A program made the translations under genes and the position numbers. From Caenorhabditis remanei (taxonomy: Eukaryota; Nematoda; Chromadorea; Rhabditida; Rhabditidae), in NCBI RefSeq assembly GCF_010183535.1, contig NC_071331.1:8618001-8682000 (forward strand): a stretch of 64,000 bases of DNA, read 5' to 3'. Below the pieces are notes generated by a model that searched no databases, was not told the origin of the DNA, and worked only from the letters and a program-made list of their open reading frames with translations. Below, one piece after another: positions 21,241-33,144 of the stretch (positions are counted from its first letter, which is position 1; every line of letters starts with the position of its first letter).

Positions 21241-23149
21241 TCAGTGAAAATTACATTTTTGAATTGAGCTTTTAAGGAAAATAATGATTCTATCGAATTT
21301 TTCCTATGTTTTTAATGAGATTTTCTTTGAATTATGTTGGCTTTCCGGTGATCTACTATTTGCAAGAGTAGCCTCTGATGTTTAAACAATCATATCCGTG
21401 AAAATGAACCAATTATGTAATGATGGGGAAACATAAATTTTAGAAAAATTCATATCAGTCTAAATCAATGTAAAGAAAATGTGCCAGTTGCAAAACATGC
21501 ATAGCTTAGGAATCCCAATAGTAGAAATTATAAATAATGTGCTATAGTAAAACAATACCAGTAGCCTGACCGAAAATTTTCTGATTCACTGTTTTTGTTT
21601 TTTGTCTTGTTCTCGAAGGTAACAATGATATAGAACTAAAATATGTTTCAAAACATTCTACTTCGTCGATGCACAAACAAGGCAATTGCAACATTGTCGA
21701 GTCACCTGAGATTTTTATTGGAGTTCGTCAAAAAGAATAATTATTCGAATTTCAGTTATTGTTTTTTGTCATCAACTTTTCTTCATCAACCCAAGCGTTG
21801 ATGTTTAATGTTCAAGTTATAGCGGAACTGTAATTCTTAGCACAATTTGGCAATAGAGACACCCAAACTTGTCTTGAAATGTAAATCTGTCAAACACTGA
21901 TTCAGAAATTGGTTATAAACGAGGAAAATTTTTGGTGTTTGATGAGTCCCACAGTTATATTCAAAATTTAAAACTTTTTGCTCACTTCCATATCTCAACT
22001 GTTCAAACTGAATATTCGGAATGTTTTAATCCTGTTTCTAAAATGCCACAAGTTTCTAGAACTGATTCTGCTGACGTTGTAGCCAGATTTCTTAAGTTCT
22101 TTTCTGTATTGTGGTACGGGAATGTAAAGCTGATAAAAACACTGGGCGCCTGAGTGAACAGCTAATTATAAGGGCTATTTGTGAGTGCTAATTGCAAGTA
22201 CGTGTGGTATGTCGTTCAGTGATAATGTGGTTGTTATTGTGTTAACCACTGAATGAGGTAAGAACGGTTTCAAAAAAATAACTTAATTTCTCTATGAAAA
22301 GAGTTCTGTGGTCAGTATGCATGACGAGTCGGAAAACGGTGGTAGAACGATGACGATGGTGGTGACTCTGTTTAGCCTTGTTTGGTGTCCAATGTTGTCA
22401 AGTGGTCACCTTGGCATTCGATGCATTTACGAGTTTGCTTGAAACAAGATCTGGGCCTATGGTCCGTCTTGCCACAATGGGGAAAATCGGTTAAGGCCAA
22501 GGTCACGTTCATTCGGAAGACTGCTTGAAATTGGAGTTGACAAGAGGAGGGGGTGGAAGGTCCCGTCAGATTGGCTAGTGAGTTGTTTATTGAGTTGTAG
22601 TCAGGTGGCGACTATTATTATTATCTTGTCAGTGCCTATCTGCTAGGCCATTTAAAAAAACCTATTGATTCCGCGACACCTTTTTCCAGAACTCACTCTG
22701 CTGATATCGTAACCCGTTAAATTTTTGAATAATTATGTTTTGCTCTTATGTTTGATCCAGTCCCAGCAAAGTACTTCACATCAGAATTTTAAATACTTGA
22801 AATGAAACAGGAAAATTTTCAGATTTTACTGCTTTAATAATAATGTATGTATAAAGTGAAATTATTTTACTTAATTGGTGTAGATAGATAAAACTCAAAT
22901 CATTTTTTATTCAGAATACAGAATGTAATCTTAACCCGAACTGGATTCGGTCAAATTCATGAATCAAAGTCATGAATCAATTGACAACTATGCATTTATT
23001 CTTATCAAAATCTATCTCATGTTTTTTCTGGTCTATCTTTATTTTCTGTTCTGATCTCTGCTAAAGGGGTGGGGTCTCCACAGGTCTCGAATGGAATCTG
23101 ACAATCACCTATATATATGTGAGAAACTGGACTAGAATAGTCTAAAAAG
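21241..23149. promoter_or_regulatory. Intergenic; one Ruby motif
   Basis: No gene recognised. A 73-codon ORF (21932-22153) has no support; its GATTCTGCTGACGTTGTA block recurs imperfectly near 22695, suggesting an old duplication. CTGTTTCA at 22803-22810 (minus). The 3' end contains the promoter of the receptor gene. Confidence 0.4.
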
Positions 23150-25400
23150 ATGGAAGCTGAAATCTATGAATTCGTTTCATATTCTGCGTACTTGCTCACA
23201 TTGTTATTCAACACCACCTTGATTTACTTGACTGCCTATCATACAGAACGGATGTCGTTGACTTATCGACATATGATTATTGGTTTTGCACTTTTTGGAA
23301 TCGTGTTTTCCAGTTTGGATATTGTGGTGAGACCGGTGAGTTTTTTTTTGAAAATAGATGTTCCCGTTAAACGTTAACATCCCAAAACATTGGATATAAA
23401 GGAACACAATAGCAGCATCAAGTTGTATAGTGAACCGGAAATTATAATAGTAACTAGTGAGTTTCTACTATCTGACGTCGTTTGGAACGGAAATTACCGG
23501 CTACTCAAAAGTCGGACCTTATTAGGTGCAGAACGGCGATGGGCTATGCCTATGAAGGCAAAAGGGAGAGACGCAGAGAAGTCAGACAGTCTGGCTTCTC
23601 TGCGCTGTCTCATCTTCAGCAATTCAGGGACATGTCTTTAAAGACGTGTATTTCGAAGCCTAGCATTGTTATCGAAAATTGTCAATATCGAAAATGAAGA
23701 TGTAGGTTTGATCTACACAACTAGTATAATGTTAGACACCTAGGTAAACTTTTCACCGAGAATGTGTGAAATATGTCGGAGCCATACTTGTCAACCGGGC
23801 CGAAACGGGCCGACACGGGCCGGCGCGTAACTCGCGTCAAAATGAATATTATGAGCTGAAAAATATACCAAATTGTAGATCTCGACGAGTTCAATGCCCG
23901 TGACCTACTACGGGGCGGATGGCTATTCGTTAATGTGCCGCGGGCCGGGAAAAAGTGCCAAAAAACGCGAAAATGGCCACAAAAGCCATTCTAGTCCCGG
24001 CCCTCGGCATATTAACGAATAGACATCCGGCCCGTAGTAGTTCACGGACATAGAACTTGTCGAAATCTACATTTTGGTATATTTTTCAGCTGATAATATT
24101 CATTTTGACGCGAGTTACGCGCCGGCTCGTGCCGGTCCGTTTCGGCCAGGTTGACAAGTATGGTCGGAGCATCTTGTGTAAAATAAGTGAAATTGTAAAT
24201 AGTTGAAATTTTTATGATTCCTCAGATGATGCACTCATACAACGGCAGTTATCTCTACTTCAGTCTCAAGGGACTCTTCCGTTCCTCCAAAAACATCACC
24301 GAAGTTTTGCTGGGTACGTGGGCAAAACGATGTTTCTCTTCATGAAATGTTTTCAGCAGTCTACGCAGCGGTCTATTCTTCTATCCTCTCGTTCCTGACA
24401 ATTCAATTCATATTCCGAACATGTCTTGTCATGAAATCCCGACTCGTCGAGTATTTTCAAGGATGGCGATGTGTGTTCTGGCTGGGATATGTTTTCATAT
24501 TCGGATTTGTCTGGGGAATCATGACCTATAGGTTCACCTATTCAGATGATTATGCGAGGGAGTATGTCAGGTATACTAGATAGTCACCTTATTACCTTTT
24601 TATTAGAGAATTCCAGAAGTGAAATGTATGAACAATACAAAGTGGATTCCAACGACATTCCCATATTCATACTTTTAGCTTATGGAGAACGTGAAAATAA
24701 TACAAATTTTGTAAGATTTCGAAGCCTTATTTGTATATTCACTGATATGGGAATTTTGACGCTACAGTATGTCATTATGATGATTTGCACGTTTTTGATG
24801 TATAAAACAATCACAAATGATCTGAAGAAAGTGACGGCAAAGAGGACGCACAGTCAGGTGCATAAACAGTTTTTCAAGGCGTTGTTGTATCAGGTTGGTT
24901 GAATGGCAATGGGAAAAAAACACAAGTTGTTGGAGTAGCCACAAGTTGTTGAAAAACACAACCTGTTCCAAAAATCATTTTTTCTAAACACACGTTGTGT
25001 GCGAAATCTCAATCTCAAATTTTCCAGCTCGCCGCGCCATCTCTCGTGGTGCATCTTCCTGCTCTCCCCCTCTTCTTCGCCCCATTCTTCGACATGAAAT
25101 TCAGTTTTCGAGCCAGCGTCGTTGTCTACTTTTTCAGTGTCTATCCACTCCTGGATACTCTCATTTTGTTCATTGTGGTCTCTGAGTATAAGCACGCAGT
25201 GAGGAGTAAGTGTATGATCTCACATCAGGACGTTTTAGAACATAATTCTACGGTTTTGAAACTTCCTATAAATTGTTATAAAAACTCTAGAGATCATTGC
25301 CAACCGTGCTGTCCAGATAATCTCAATTATTAATGTTGCGTCGGCGGTACCCTCGACAAGTACGCCTCACAATAATGGAGTGGCGGAAAGTGTTGTTTAA
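23150..25400 (+). CDS. Str-class seven-transmembrane chemoreceptor, 350 aa
   Basis: Exons 23150-23335, 24226-24313, 24357-24570, 24617-24893, 25028-25205, 25291-25400. All phases join and the total is 351 codons with stop. Hydrophobic segments spaced as seven helices are visible: YSAYLLTLLFNTTLIYLTAY, MIIGFALFGIVFSSLDIV, VYSSILSFLTIQFIF, VFWLGYVFIFGFVW, an ICIFTDMGILTLQYVIMMI block, LAAPSLVVHLPALPLFF and VVYFFSVYPLLDTLILF. The IVVRPMMHSYNGSY motif after TM2 and the LLYQ...P...YPLLD...KHAV ending are typical of the nematode Str/Srj chemoreceptors. Expected role: olfactory or gustatory GPCR in sensory cilia. The gene appears intact. Intron 1 (890 bp) has accumulated a hairpin repeat and a MITE. 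Confidence 0.9.
23574..23605. repeat. Strong hairpin with GAGACGCAGAG flank, receptor intron 1
   Basis: GCAGAGAAG-T-CAGA pairs with TCTG-G-CTTCTCTGC around a 3-nt loop, giving 13 base pairs and one mismatch. It directly follows GGGAGAGACGCAGAG, the reverse complement of the TCTGCGTCTC motif frequent in nematode promoters. Confidence 0.55.
23787..24158. mobile_element. GGGCC-family palindromic MITE, TA target duplication
   Basis: Ends CTTGTCAACC and inverse GGTTGACAAG, flanked by TA (23785-23786 and 24159-24160), as for Tc1/mariner-type insertions. Long paired arms contain GGGCCG(A/G)AACGG, GCGCGTAACTCGCGTCAAAATGAATATT, and a central GGGCCGGGA block. Confidence 0.8.
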
Positions 25401-26284
25401 TAATGCATCAATAATAAATGTGCATGTGCCTTTTAATTTCCGTTACCGCCACTCAATAAAAACATATTTCACCATCATTATCGGTGTTTTTCCACATTGT
25501 TTATCTACCATCTCTCCTTGGTTACATTAATACATTTCCATTGGTGCCTACATATTTACAGTATTCCTCAATTCATTTTTTGTTTTACACGGGCCACTTT
25601 TTCTTATACCAATTTATTGCAAACTTTTTCAAATTTTTTGAAAATATTGCTATTTCACAACAGATTATTAACCAAAATGCATTTTTTTTTTATGCCCTGT
25701 TTCAAAACATTGACATCAAACAAAGCATGTATTCATCGTTAGTGCAATGAATATATGCTTGTAAAATACGATTTTGGCCTTATTTTGTAGTAAAAAACAC
25801 TAAAATGGTTGAGTTTGTGTTAAATTGTATTTTTTCGGTAAACACTGATAACTTTGCTGCAAAAAACTTCAAAAATATCAGTAAATTGGAATAGGAGATC
25901 AAATTTTTCAAGATGAGGAAAAAATCTTAAAACATCGGAAGGCGGAAGGCGGAAGGCTGAATTCTGCTCAACTCTGGTTCACATGACAGTTCCATCCGTG
26001 AATTTACTATACTTCTCTAGAAAATCAGTTGAAAATGAGCACATTTATTAAGAAAATAATCATAACCCGAACAGAAATTGGTCAAATCAATACATTTCGA
26101 AATAGAATGAATGAGAAAGAACGAATTAGTTTGATTCGAACCCGAACAAAAACACAGAAACACATATTTTAGGGTGAAAAATTCGATGCTTGATAGGAGT
26201 GGGAAGAGGAAAAAAGAAAGTTGGAAATGGGAGAAGTGAAACAGGGATGAAAGAATCAATATAAGACTTCAAAGAAATCCAAAT
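25401..26284. promoter_or_regulatory. Intergenic with two Ruby motifs
   Basis: CTGTTTCA at 25697-25704 (plus) and 26237-26244 (minus). Otherwise AT-rich DNA with a short GGCGGAA triplicate near 25938-25960. No gene seen. Confidence 0.5.
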
Positions 26285-27943
26285 CTACAATCCCCCTCTA
26301 GTCCCATTCAACTCTAATTCCAGACCCAATGTCTCATTTAATTCCACAGATTTATTGGGTATTTCTGTTGTTGAGATCTCCGTTGAATTGTTCTGTTCAC
26401 TTTCCGATGATCCATCGATTTCTGGAATAAGTGGAGTTGGTTTAAGATCATCTTGCAGGTTACAGAGATCTGATGTGCAGCAGCAGACGGTTACGTCGAT
26501 GTCGGTGCGTTCTTTGCATTTTCCGTCCATCTGGAATAGAAAAGGATATACCGTAAAAACTGTATTAGAGCGGCATGTCGCTCTATATTTCAACCGCCTC
26601 TCAGAAAAATTTTGTGGTTTCAGAAACTCATCAAAGTTAAACGGAAAAAACTTTTTTGAAAGTTCTATTTTTTGATCTAGAGGTTACTATTCACGCTGCT
26701 TCCAATCAGAACCAAGAAAATACACTGGGATAATCATATTCATGAATCCTGAGTATAGATGGGTGTCGTTCTATTAAAGGTGTCGCTCTAATACAGTTTT
26801 TAGGAAAATCTTATCAACTGATCGAAAGAGGTGGCTTTAGTTTTTTTTTAAATGGAAATAGTAAAACTGTAGGTTTTATTAGTACTGTAATCTGAAAAAA
26901 AAACCACTGCACGGTCTCCCACACAGCGAAAAAGAACTACAAAAATTATTTTGTTTTTTGCACTGAAAATCGAGTATTTTCAGGTTTTCAGACGTGGCAA
27001 TGTATGAAAAAAGGCCCCATCCAGCAAAAGAAAATAGAGATCTCTACCTTATGAGCCAGAAAATGTGAATTTTGGTAAAAATTGACATTTTTGAAACAGA
27101 ATTTTCTCAAAATCTGTTTGATTTTGAGAAAATCTAGTATAACTCTTTTGGCAAAAAAAAATTAAAAGAACTGAAACTGTTACAACTTTTAGAAAAATAA
27201 ATATTGGATGAAACGGCATAAAATTTCGTTTTTCTGAAAACGGTTTTTCTGAATCAAAAAAGTCATTTTCTGACCAAACTGCATGTTTTTTTGGCTCATA
27301 AGATAGAGAATTTTACTTTCTACAATTCGACTTTGTTTAATCCATTACGACGTCTGAAAACCTGAAAATACTCCATTTTCAGTGCAAAAAAACATCGGCT
27401 TCACGTTTCTTGCAGTTCTTTTTTGCTGTGTGGGAGACCGTGCACTACGCATTCAAAAACTTCCGTTCTCGGTACATGACTATTTCCTGTTTCAATATAG
27501 CCACTAATACAAATATGTTCCATCCCTTCAGTCTCAACATTGCTGTCTCACCTTACAAACTTCCAACAACTTCTGATCCGTTCCCATATTCTGACAACTT
27601 GCTGTCACTTCTGTCAGATTCGAATTATACGATTCGAAACAGTACGTCATATTGTCGTCACACAGATTTTGGACGAAATTTGAAGAATCCTCTCCGTTCA
27701 CCATTCCTCGGGATCCTGTAAAGATTCTGTTGTATTTTACTATTTTCTTTTAGAAAAATTGACGAAAATTTACTGCTTCAACTATTTATCATTTTGGTAA
27801 CTAAATTTTGATTATTGGTTTTTCGGTAACATTTTAACTCACGACTGATTATACTCAAGACCATTTCACTCACCTTCATAACACTTCAAGGTAGATGCTG
27901 ACATGATGAATAGTGTCGACAGGAAGATTAGTATCGGAAACAT
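26285..27943 (-). CDS. Secreted ET-module/Ly6-like cysteine-rich protein, 159 aa
   Basis: Three minus-strand exons: 27943-27874, 27715-27552, 26530-26285. Phases join (23 codons+1, 55 codons completed, 82 codons with stop). Residues 1-18 are a signal peptide ending near MSAS. The mature part opens with LKCYEG and carries ten cysteines ending in CCCTSDLCN, the signature of nematode ET modules and the related three-finger/Ly6 fold. The C-terminal 55 residues are acidic, rich in Ser, Thr and Asn with several N-glycosylation sequons; no GPI signal is obvious. Likely a secreted or cell-surface binding protein; partner unknown. Intron 2 (1.0 kb) contains two MITEs and a plus-strand CTGTTTCA motif (27487-27494). 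Confidence 0.85.
26551..26804. mobile_element. MITE with CCGTAA.. ACTGTATTAGAGCG ends
   Basis: Left end CCGTAAAAACTGTATTAGAG pairs with the right end, preceded by TA. It is the same family as 42405-42693, sharing the interior GGTTTCAGAAACTCAT and CTAGAGGTTACTATTCACGC blocks. The right terminus has lost a few bases. Confidence 0.85.
26910..27442. mobile_element. MITE with CACGGTCTCCC ends, 5-bp TSD
   Basis: The ends CACGGTCTCCCACACAGC are exact inverted repeats, followed inward by AAAAAGAACT and TTTTCAGACGT(G/C) blocks that also pair. It is flanked by CACTG (26905-26909) and CACTA (27443-27447), a 5-bp duplication with one substitution. The AGAACTGCAAG subterminal block matches the nested element at 12120-12908. 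It contains a CTGTTTCA at 27092-27099 (minus). Confidence 0.8.
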
Positions 27944-28540
27944 CTGAAACATTCAACGACGGATAAACACATAAGTATAGAAAATGGAAACGTCTCAAAA
28001 TAGAAACAGGATGAAACAGTTTTTGTTGTCGCAAAAAAGATACACAAAATTTCCAATACTATCAGTGAGTAATGTTAGAAACGAAAATCTAAAAATAAAC
28101 TGTACAGTGGCTAAAAATAGAAAAAAAGTCAGGAAGACAAACGCGGCGTGGGAAAAAAAAGAGATTGTGGGGATGAACGGAATCATACTAAAATTCAAAA
28201 CTATAATAATGAACACAGCGTGAAACAGAATCATAGGAGAAAAAGTCAGAAGATGTTCCATGAAGATTTAGTTGGAACAATTTTTCTTTGACAACCAAAC
28301 ATACTAATTGGAGCAGTTTCACATTGACTTGAAGTATAAACGAAATATTAGAAATTTCAGTGTGATTGTTGATTACACGGTCTTATATACAGTGTTCAAC
28401 ATCTTTCAGGAAAACGACTATAGACATCGCTAAAAATTGTATCGATCACACTTAATGCCCACTGAAAATAATTCCGATAATTTACCGAGCATGCGCTGAA
28501 AAAATTCACGGAGGTTGAGGCACGACACTTTCCACCAAGC
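27944..28540. promoter_or_regulatory. Upstream region with two Ruby motifs
   Basis: CTGTTTCA at 28012-28019 and 28221-28228, both minus strand. The remainder is AT-rich and contains the promoter of the ET/Ly6-like gene. Confidence 0.5.
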
Positions 28541-28544
28541 TTAT

Positions 28545-28835
28545 CAAGTTTCGGCCCGGGCCGTTAGAAAATTTTCAAGGCCCGGCCCGGAATCAAGAAA
28601 AGGTACAAAATATGTTGATATTTTTTTATTACAATTTTCACATTAAAACATCCAATTTCTTGATGCATAACAAGCTTTTGATTCAAATCTGAAGTGTAGT
28701 AAAAAAATTGACATTTTCGGAAAATATTTCAAAATTTAGTGAAAAATTCAATTAAAAAATTCAGTTTTGTTAAAGTCTGCATTTTAAACCACGGGCCGGG
28801 AAAAATTCTGATTTCGGCCCGGCCAGTGACAAGTT
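28545..28835. repeat. Decayed GGGCC-family element
   Basis: Starts ATCAAGTTTCGGCCCGGGCC and ends in CGGCCCGGCCAGTGACAAGTTT, with a second GGCCCGGCCCGG block and an AT-rich middle. It matches the layout of the elements at 23787 and 38520. Confidence 0.65.
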
Positions 28836-30950
28836 TGCTTTCAACGACATTAGTTTTGATTTCAAATTTTCGTAGACAACAAATTATTCACAGAAAATGA
28901 GTTTCCAAAAAACATATTTTTGAAACTGAAGAATAAAAAGCGGGAGTAAAATTTCTATGAACACAACGGAAGTTTTCAGATTTAGTATTGAGCATGAATA
29001 AAAAAATTGTAGAAAGACTTTTGCCAAAAAATCTATAAAGTTAATATCAATTTTATTCAAATATTTAAATAATTTATCACTTTTTTGAAACAGTGGTTGC
29101 GCAATGAGTTCAAATCTCAGTTAATCGGTCAGCCTCGTTAGAAAAAAATAAAAATTAACAATTCTGTTTTGAAACAGCCAAGAAAAAAGTGTTACAAACG
29201 GGTTTGATTATAAGTTTAGGAGCAACAAGCGACACTGAGAACGTTTCATAGCTACTATGCGACCAAAAGAAAAAATCAAGTAAGAAATTCATGAAAGTTC
29301 TGAAACTGAAAACGAATTGTGTTGCCTGCACACTCCCTGGTAACCAAGACCACCTCCTGACTTCTCCGAAAATAGAAACAATCCAATCCCCCCGAAATCT
29401 CAGACACCAATCCCCCCGGTTTCTTCCCAAAAAAAGTGATTCAAAACAGGAAGTGAGAGAATTAGAGACGAAAAGAAAAACGAGAAAGGGGAAAAAGGAA
29501 AAGTGGTGGCCGATGGTTCTCTCCATCTTCTTCTTCTTCTCACTCGATTTGTTTGTTGATTTGATGAGCCGCCGAATGAATAAGAAAAGGTGTGAGAAAA
29601 GACATAGAGAGGGAGAGAGTGAGGCACATTGTGTCTGTGTGCAAAGCAGATAAGCAATTCGATACGAAAAGAGTGAGAGAGTGAGAGAAGTGGAAGCAAC
29701 TACTAGGCTCACGGTAGACTGCGCACACCAATTAAGTTGGGAGTTAATTGATTAGAGTTAGAAGAGCATATACTAGACATTGAAGAAAAAATATATGAAT
29801 CAGAATAGCAGAGTACTCCAGTAATATAGAAATTGTGAAATACGAGTTTTTGAATGTTTCAAGCTTTAGTTTTTTATCAAAAGTTACGTACAGTACAATA
29901 AGTAAATCCCCGTAAAATTGGAAACTATCATCGTCTGTTCTTTTACTTTTTCAATGTACAAGAAACATAAAACGGTATTTGAAAGTTTTCAGGCGATGTC
30001 ACAACATATCGAGTGCAAAGAATTCAATCCCGCATATTTTTGCCTTATGAAACAGTACAAATATGAAAGTTTAGCAGAGTTTAGTGGTAAATGAATACAT
30101 GAGAAGAGACCAGCCGGATGAAGAGCTGAAGGCGTGGCAGACAGGCTTGTTTTCATAATAGAGATTTGCCAGTTATGTTTCGTTAAAGCCGAGAACGTTC
30201 TGATTATCTCTCAAATAAGAAATCTACAGTGAAATATACAACTTGAAACAGTTTTTTTATGTTTCAAGCAAATCGAAGATATAAATCAAAGATGAAATTA
30301 GAAAAAATAGTCACAAGAAATTAAAATTCAGACACATATAAATTTACTATTTTTGAACCGATTCAAATTTTAAAGTAATGGGATATTGATGAGATATTGA
30401 AAAAGAGAGAAAGAGCGCTCATTAAACACAACAAATGTCATAAAACTAAAAATTTGTTGTAATGACTTTCAAACGAACTAAACATTTAACTCAATTATTG
30501 AATCACATCTTCTGAAATATGAAACGGCGAACTTTTTATGAGTTTCAAAAATGGAAACAGTTTCAAATAATCAGTAAAAAATGAAAAAAAACAAATATCA
30601 GGTAGTAATAATAGAATTAATTAGATTTTAAATTTCCGTCATTTCACAATTTCAGTCGAATTAAAAAAACAAAAAGGGTATTTTTGTACACCAATAAAAT
30701 GAATCAGTTGAAAAAACTCGCACGAAAGAGCAATACTAAGAACAAAATTCTGAACTATTGCATGTACAGGAAACAGTAAAACTAAGAAAAAAACTGAAAA
30801 CTTCCGTTTCCAGATTTTAATAAAAAGGTTGATGTTTGAATTACAACAATACTAACGACTATTTACTTCTAGCATAACAAATTTCAAGTAATCTGAAATA
30901 ATCAGAAGAAGCAAACAATTATCTTCATGAAATAATATTTAAATAAGTTT
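28836..30950. promoter_or_regulatory. Gene-poor DNA with Ruby motifs and a purine-rich tract
   Basis: CTGTTTCA occurs on the minus strand at 29086-29093, 29170-29177, 30048-30055 and 30244-30251. Between about 29450 and 29700 the plus strand is strongly purine-rich (pyrimidine-rich on minus), as in many nematode promoters; the 185-codon minus ORF crossing it is low in complexity and not accepted as a gene. Confidence 0.5.
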
Positions 30951-30954
30951 CGCA

Positions 30955-31420
30955 TTTTCGTAAACAACATAAAAGACCAATCAACTAACATCACGTCACT
31001 CTTCTCCCCCGCTCTATCAGACTAATCAAACAGAACACTAACCAATCAGTTTCGATATCTCGTGAATTTTTTGAAATAAAAAAGTGAGAAGTGAAAAGAA
31101 AGTCAACATGGGGACACCCCCGTCATGAGCACTTTTGTTTCAATTTTTATAAGAGGTCAATTGAGTGTGTTGTTAAACTAATAATACTGATAAGAAGTGT
31201 TGCTGATAGGGGGAATACAACATTTTTTCGTGTTTCATGGTCAACTATACGATTTTTTATGTAGTGGAAATTTTGATTGATGTACGCTTACAATTAGAAG
31301 GAAAAAGTTAGTGAGTGATATCAGAGAAAAGTGGTATGCAAACAATAGGAATTATTTTCGGAAATGGGAGGAATTGTTATCAGAAAAAAGTTTTAGTTTG
31401 AAAATTTGAATGGAGTATGT
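30955..31420 (+). repeat. Copy 1 of a 450-bp direct duplication (degenerate)
   Basis: About 90% similar by eye to 32282-32735. Shared blocks include AAAGACCAATCAAC, TCTATCAGACTAATCAAACA, a GGGGACA-type hairpin, TATAAGAGGTCA, ACTGATAAG and the small ORF. The small ORF is frameshifted here after MVNYTIFYVVEILIDV by an insertion. Confidence 0.85.
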
Positions 31421-32281
31421 GTAAATGGATTCCATCGACGCTGAATATCAAGTGAATTGTATTTTTGAATATATGTCCATGTAACAACGAAAATATTTTC
31501 TATTAGCGGTTTTGAATCACATTTGAAATGATACGAACCATTTGAAACTGTGAGCATTTTGGGGAGAATAAAAGCGTCAGAAGTTGTAAGAAAACCATCG
31601 ACATGGAATAGGCAACCGTTGGAACGAAGGAATTAAAGAACAGACAAAATTCGAACTGAAAAATGTTAAAGTTGAAACTGCGATGACTATTATTTTCAGA
31701 TGATCGACATTTATGATCATCCTATCAGTCCATAACAAAACATAGTTTTGGCTATCAAGAAATAATGCTATTTCCGATTTTAGTTCAAAAAATTAAGAAA
31801 CTGCTAAACTAGTTACGAGGCTTCTTTAACTTGTGATGTTATAAGAAATTGAAGTTTCACTTTTATTCACGCGACTTTTAAACCAGAATATTGAAAATCT
31901 TATTATGTAACATAATTTATGTTCTATCAGATTGAATTAAAGTATAATCATTAAACTAAGATTGTGGAACAGTATACTTTTCAGTTGAACTTCAGTATGA
32001 AGAAGGATCTGAATAAGAAACGGGAATCTAGTGTACTCATGAAAGGGAATGCTAGAGGGCTGGTCCGTAGAGAAAAATCAAAAAATCATGAAAACCGAGA
32101 CTTCATGTTCTCACAGTTCAAAAATACTGAATACTTGGATGGTCAACGATATCACAGTCGTGTACAATCAAAAAATGAGGAAATGTAACAGAAACTTTTC
32201 AACACTTCTTGAACTTACTAATTTAATGAAACATTACTCAAATATGCAAAAAGCTACATTTCATTTAAAAAATAGAGTAGC
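31421..32281. other. AT-rich spacer between the two duplicated units
   Basis: Contains overlapping 74- and 104-codon ORFs (31964-32363) without supporting context. No motif recognised. Confidence 0.4.
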
Positions 32282-32735
32282 AAACTCAAACATAAAAGAC
32301 CAATCAACCAGCATCACGTCATTCTTTTCTCCACTCTATCAGACTAATCAAACAGAACGCTAACCAATCAGTTTCGATATCTCGTGAGTTTTTTGAAATA
32401 AAAAAAGTGAGAAGTGAGAAGAAAGTCAACACGGGGACATCCCCGTCATGAGCACTTTTGTTTCAATTTTTATAAGAGGTCATTTGGGAGTGTTTTTAAA
32501 CTGAAATCACTGATAAGAGGTGTTGCTGATAATGGGGAATACAACTTTTTTCTCTTTTTTCATGGTCAACTATACGATTTTTTATGTAGTGGAAATTTTG
32601 ATTGATGTACATTTGGAAGAAAAAGTGGTTGATATCAGAGAAAAGTGGTATGCAAATAATAGGAACTATTTTCGGAAATGGAAGGAGTTGTTATCAGAAA
32701 AAGTTTTAGTTTGAAAATTTGAATGGAGTATGAGT
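32282..32735 (+). repeat. Copy 2 of the 450-bp direct duplication
   Basis: Carries TATAAGAGGTCA near 32471, GATA-type sites (CTATCAG, ACTGATAAG, GCTGATAAT) and a hairpin with ACGGGGA pairing with TCCCCGT around a CA loop near 32431-32446. In copy 1 the hairpin is kept in part, one C-G pair being replaced by T-G. A small intact ORF follows at 32564. Confidence 0.8.
32564..32714 (+). CDS. Possible 49-50 aa small protein
   Basis: Starts MVNYTIFYVVEILIDVHLEE and ends SEKVLV-stop. A hydrophobic N-terminal third is followed by a charged, Lys/Arg/Glu-rich helix-like part. An in-frame upstream ATG at 32520 would give 64 residues. A TATA-like element and GATA sites, the type bound by intestinal ELT-2, lie 40-100 bp upstream. 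The duplicate at 31250 is frameshifted, so if this is a gene only this copy is intact. No family recognised. Confidence 0.35.
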
Positions 32736-33118
32736 AAGACTGTTTCATTGACAATTTGAATGAAATTGATATTATTGACTCAATGTCAACCGGTATACAC
32801 ATTACAAAACTAAAGTTTCGATGCTGAAATGTTCCCGTTGAAACTGAAAGATAGTGTGGTAAACGAAGGTTACTTGTTTAAAAAAAAATTTGTTTAAAAT
32901 CCTAAGATGTAATATTTCTTTTTAAAAAGGTGCTCACTGAATCCCTTATACACTCAGAACTTGAAAAAAATTTAGTTTGAAACAGAAAACAGAAACAGAG
33001 AAACACTGAGTAAAAACGAGAGACGCAGAGACACCGCTAACGCGCCAATGCACGGATAGTACGCCTTGTTGACAGATCTACGTCACAAAGCTCCCCAGGG
33101 TTTTGGAAGTGTAGGGAC
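32736..33118. promoter_or_regulatory. Ruby motifs and a GAGAGACGCAGAG site
   Basis: CTGTTTCA at 32741-32748 (plus) and 32978-32985 (minus). ACGAGAGACGCAGAGAC near 33017 is the reverse complement of the TCTGCGTCTC promoter-type motif; a short GC-richer stretch follows. Confidence 0.5.
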
Positions 33119-33144
33119 CAATGTCTCTCTGCAGAGAGACATTG
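33119..33144. repeat. 26-bp perfect palindrome
   Basis: CAATGTCTCTCTG and its exact reverse complement meet at 33131/33132 (CTGCAG centre). It lies 90 bp after the GACGCAGAGAC site. Confidence 0.7.

Noticed and set aside
23390..23700. ORFs of 71-83 codons in receptor intron 1
   Set aside because: They cross a hairpin repeat within an intron whose flanking exons join cleanly without them.
29086..29125. GAGTTCAAATCTC resembling a tRNA B box
   Set aside because: No matching A box, acceptor stem or anticodon arm could be drawn.
29155..29712. 185-codon minus-strand ORF
   Set aside because: Runs through a pyrimidine-rich tract with overlapping ORFs in other frames, biased composition (Ser, Phe, Leu) and no splice or domain support; more like promoter or UTR DNA.
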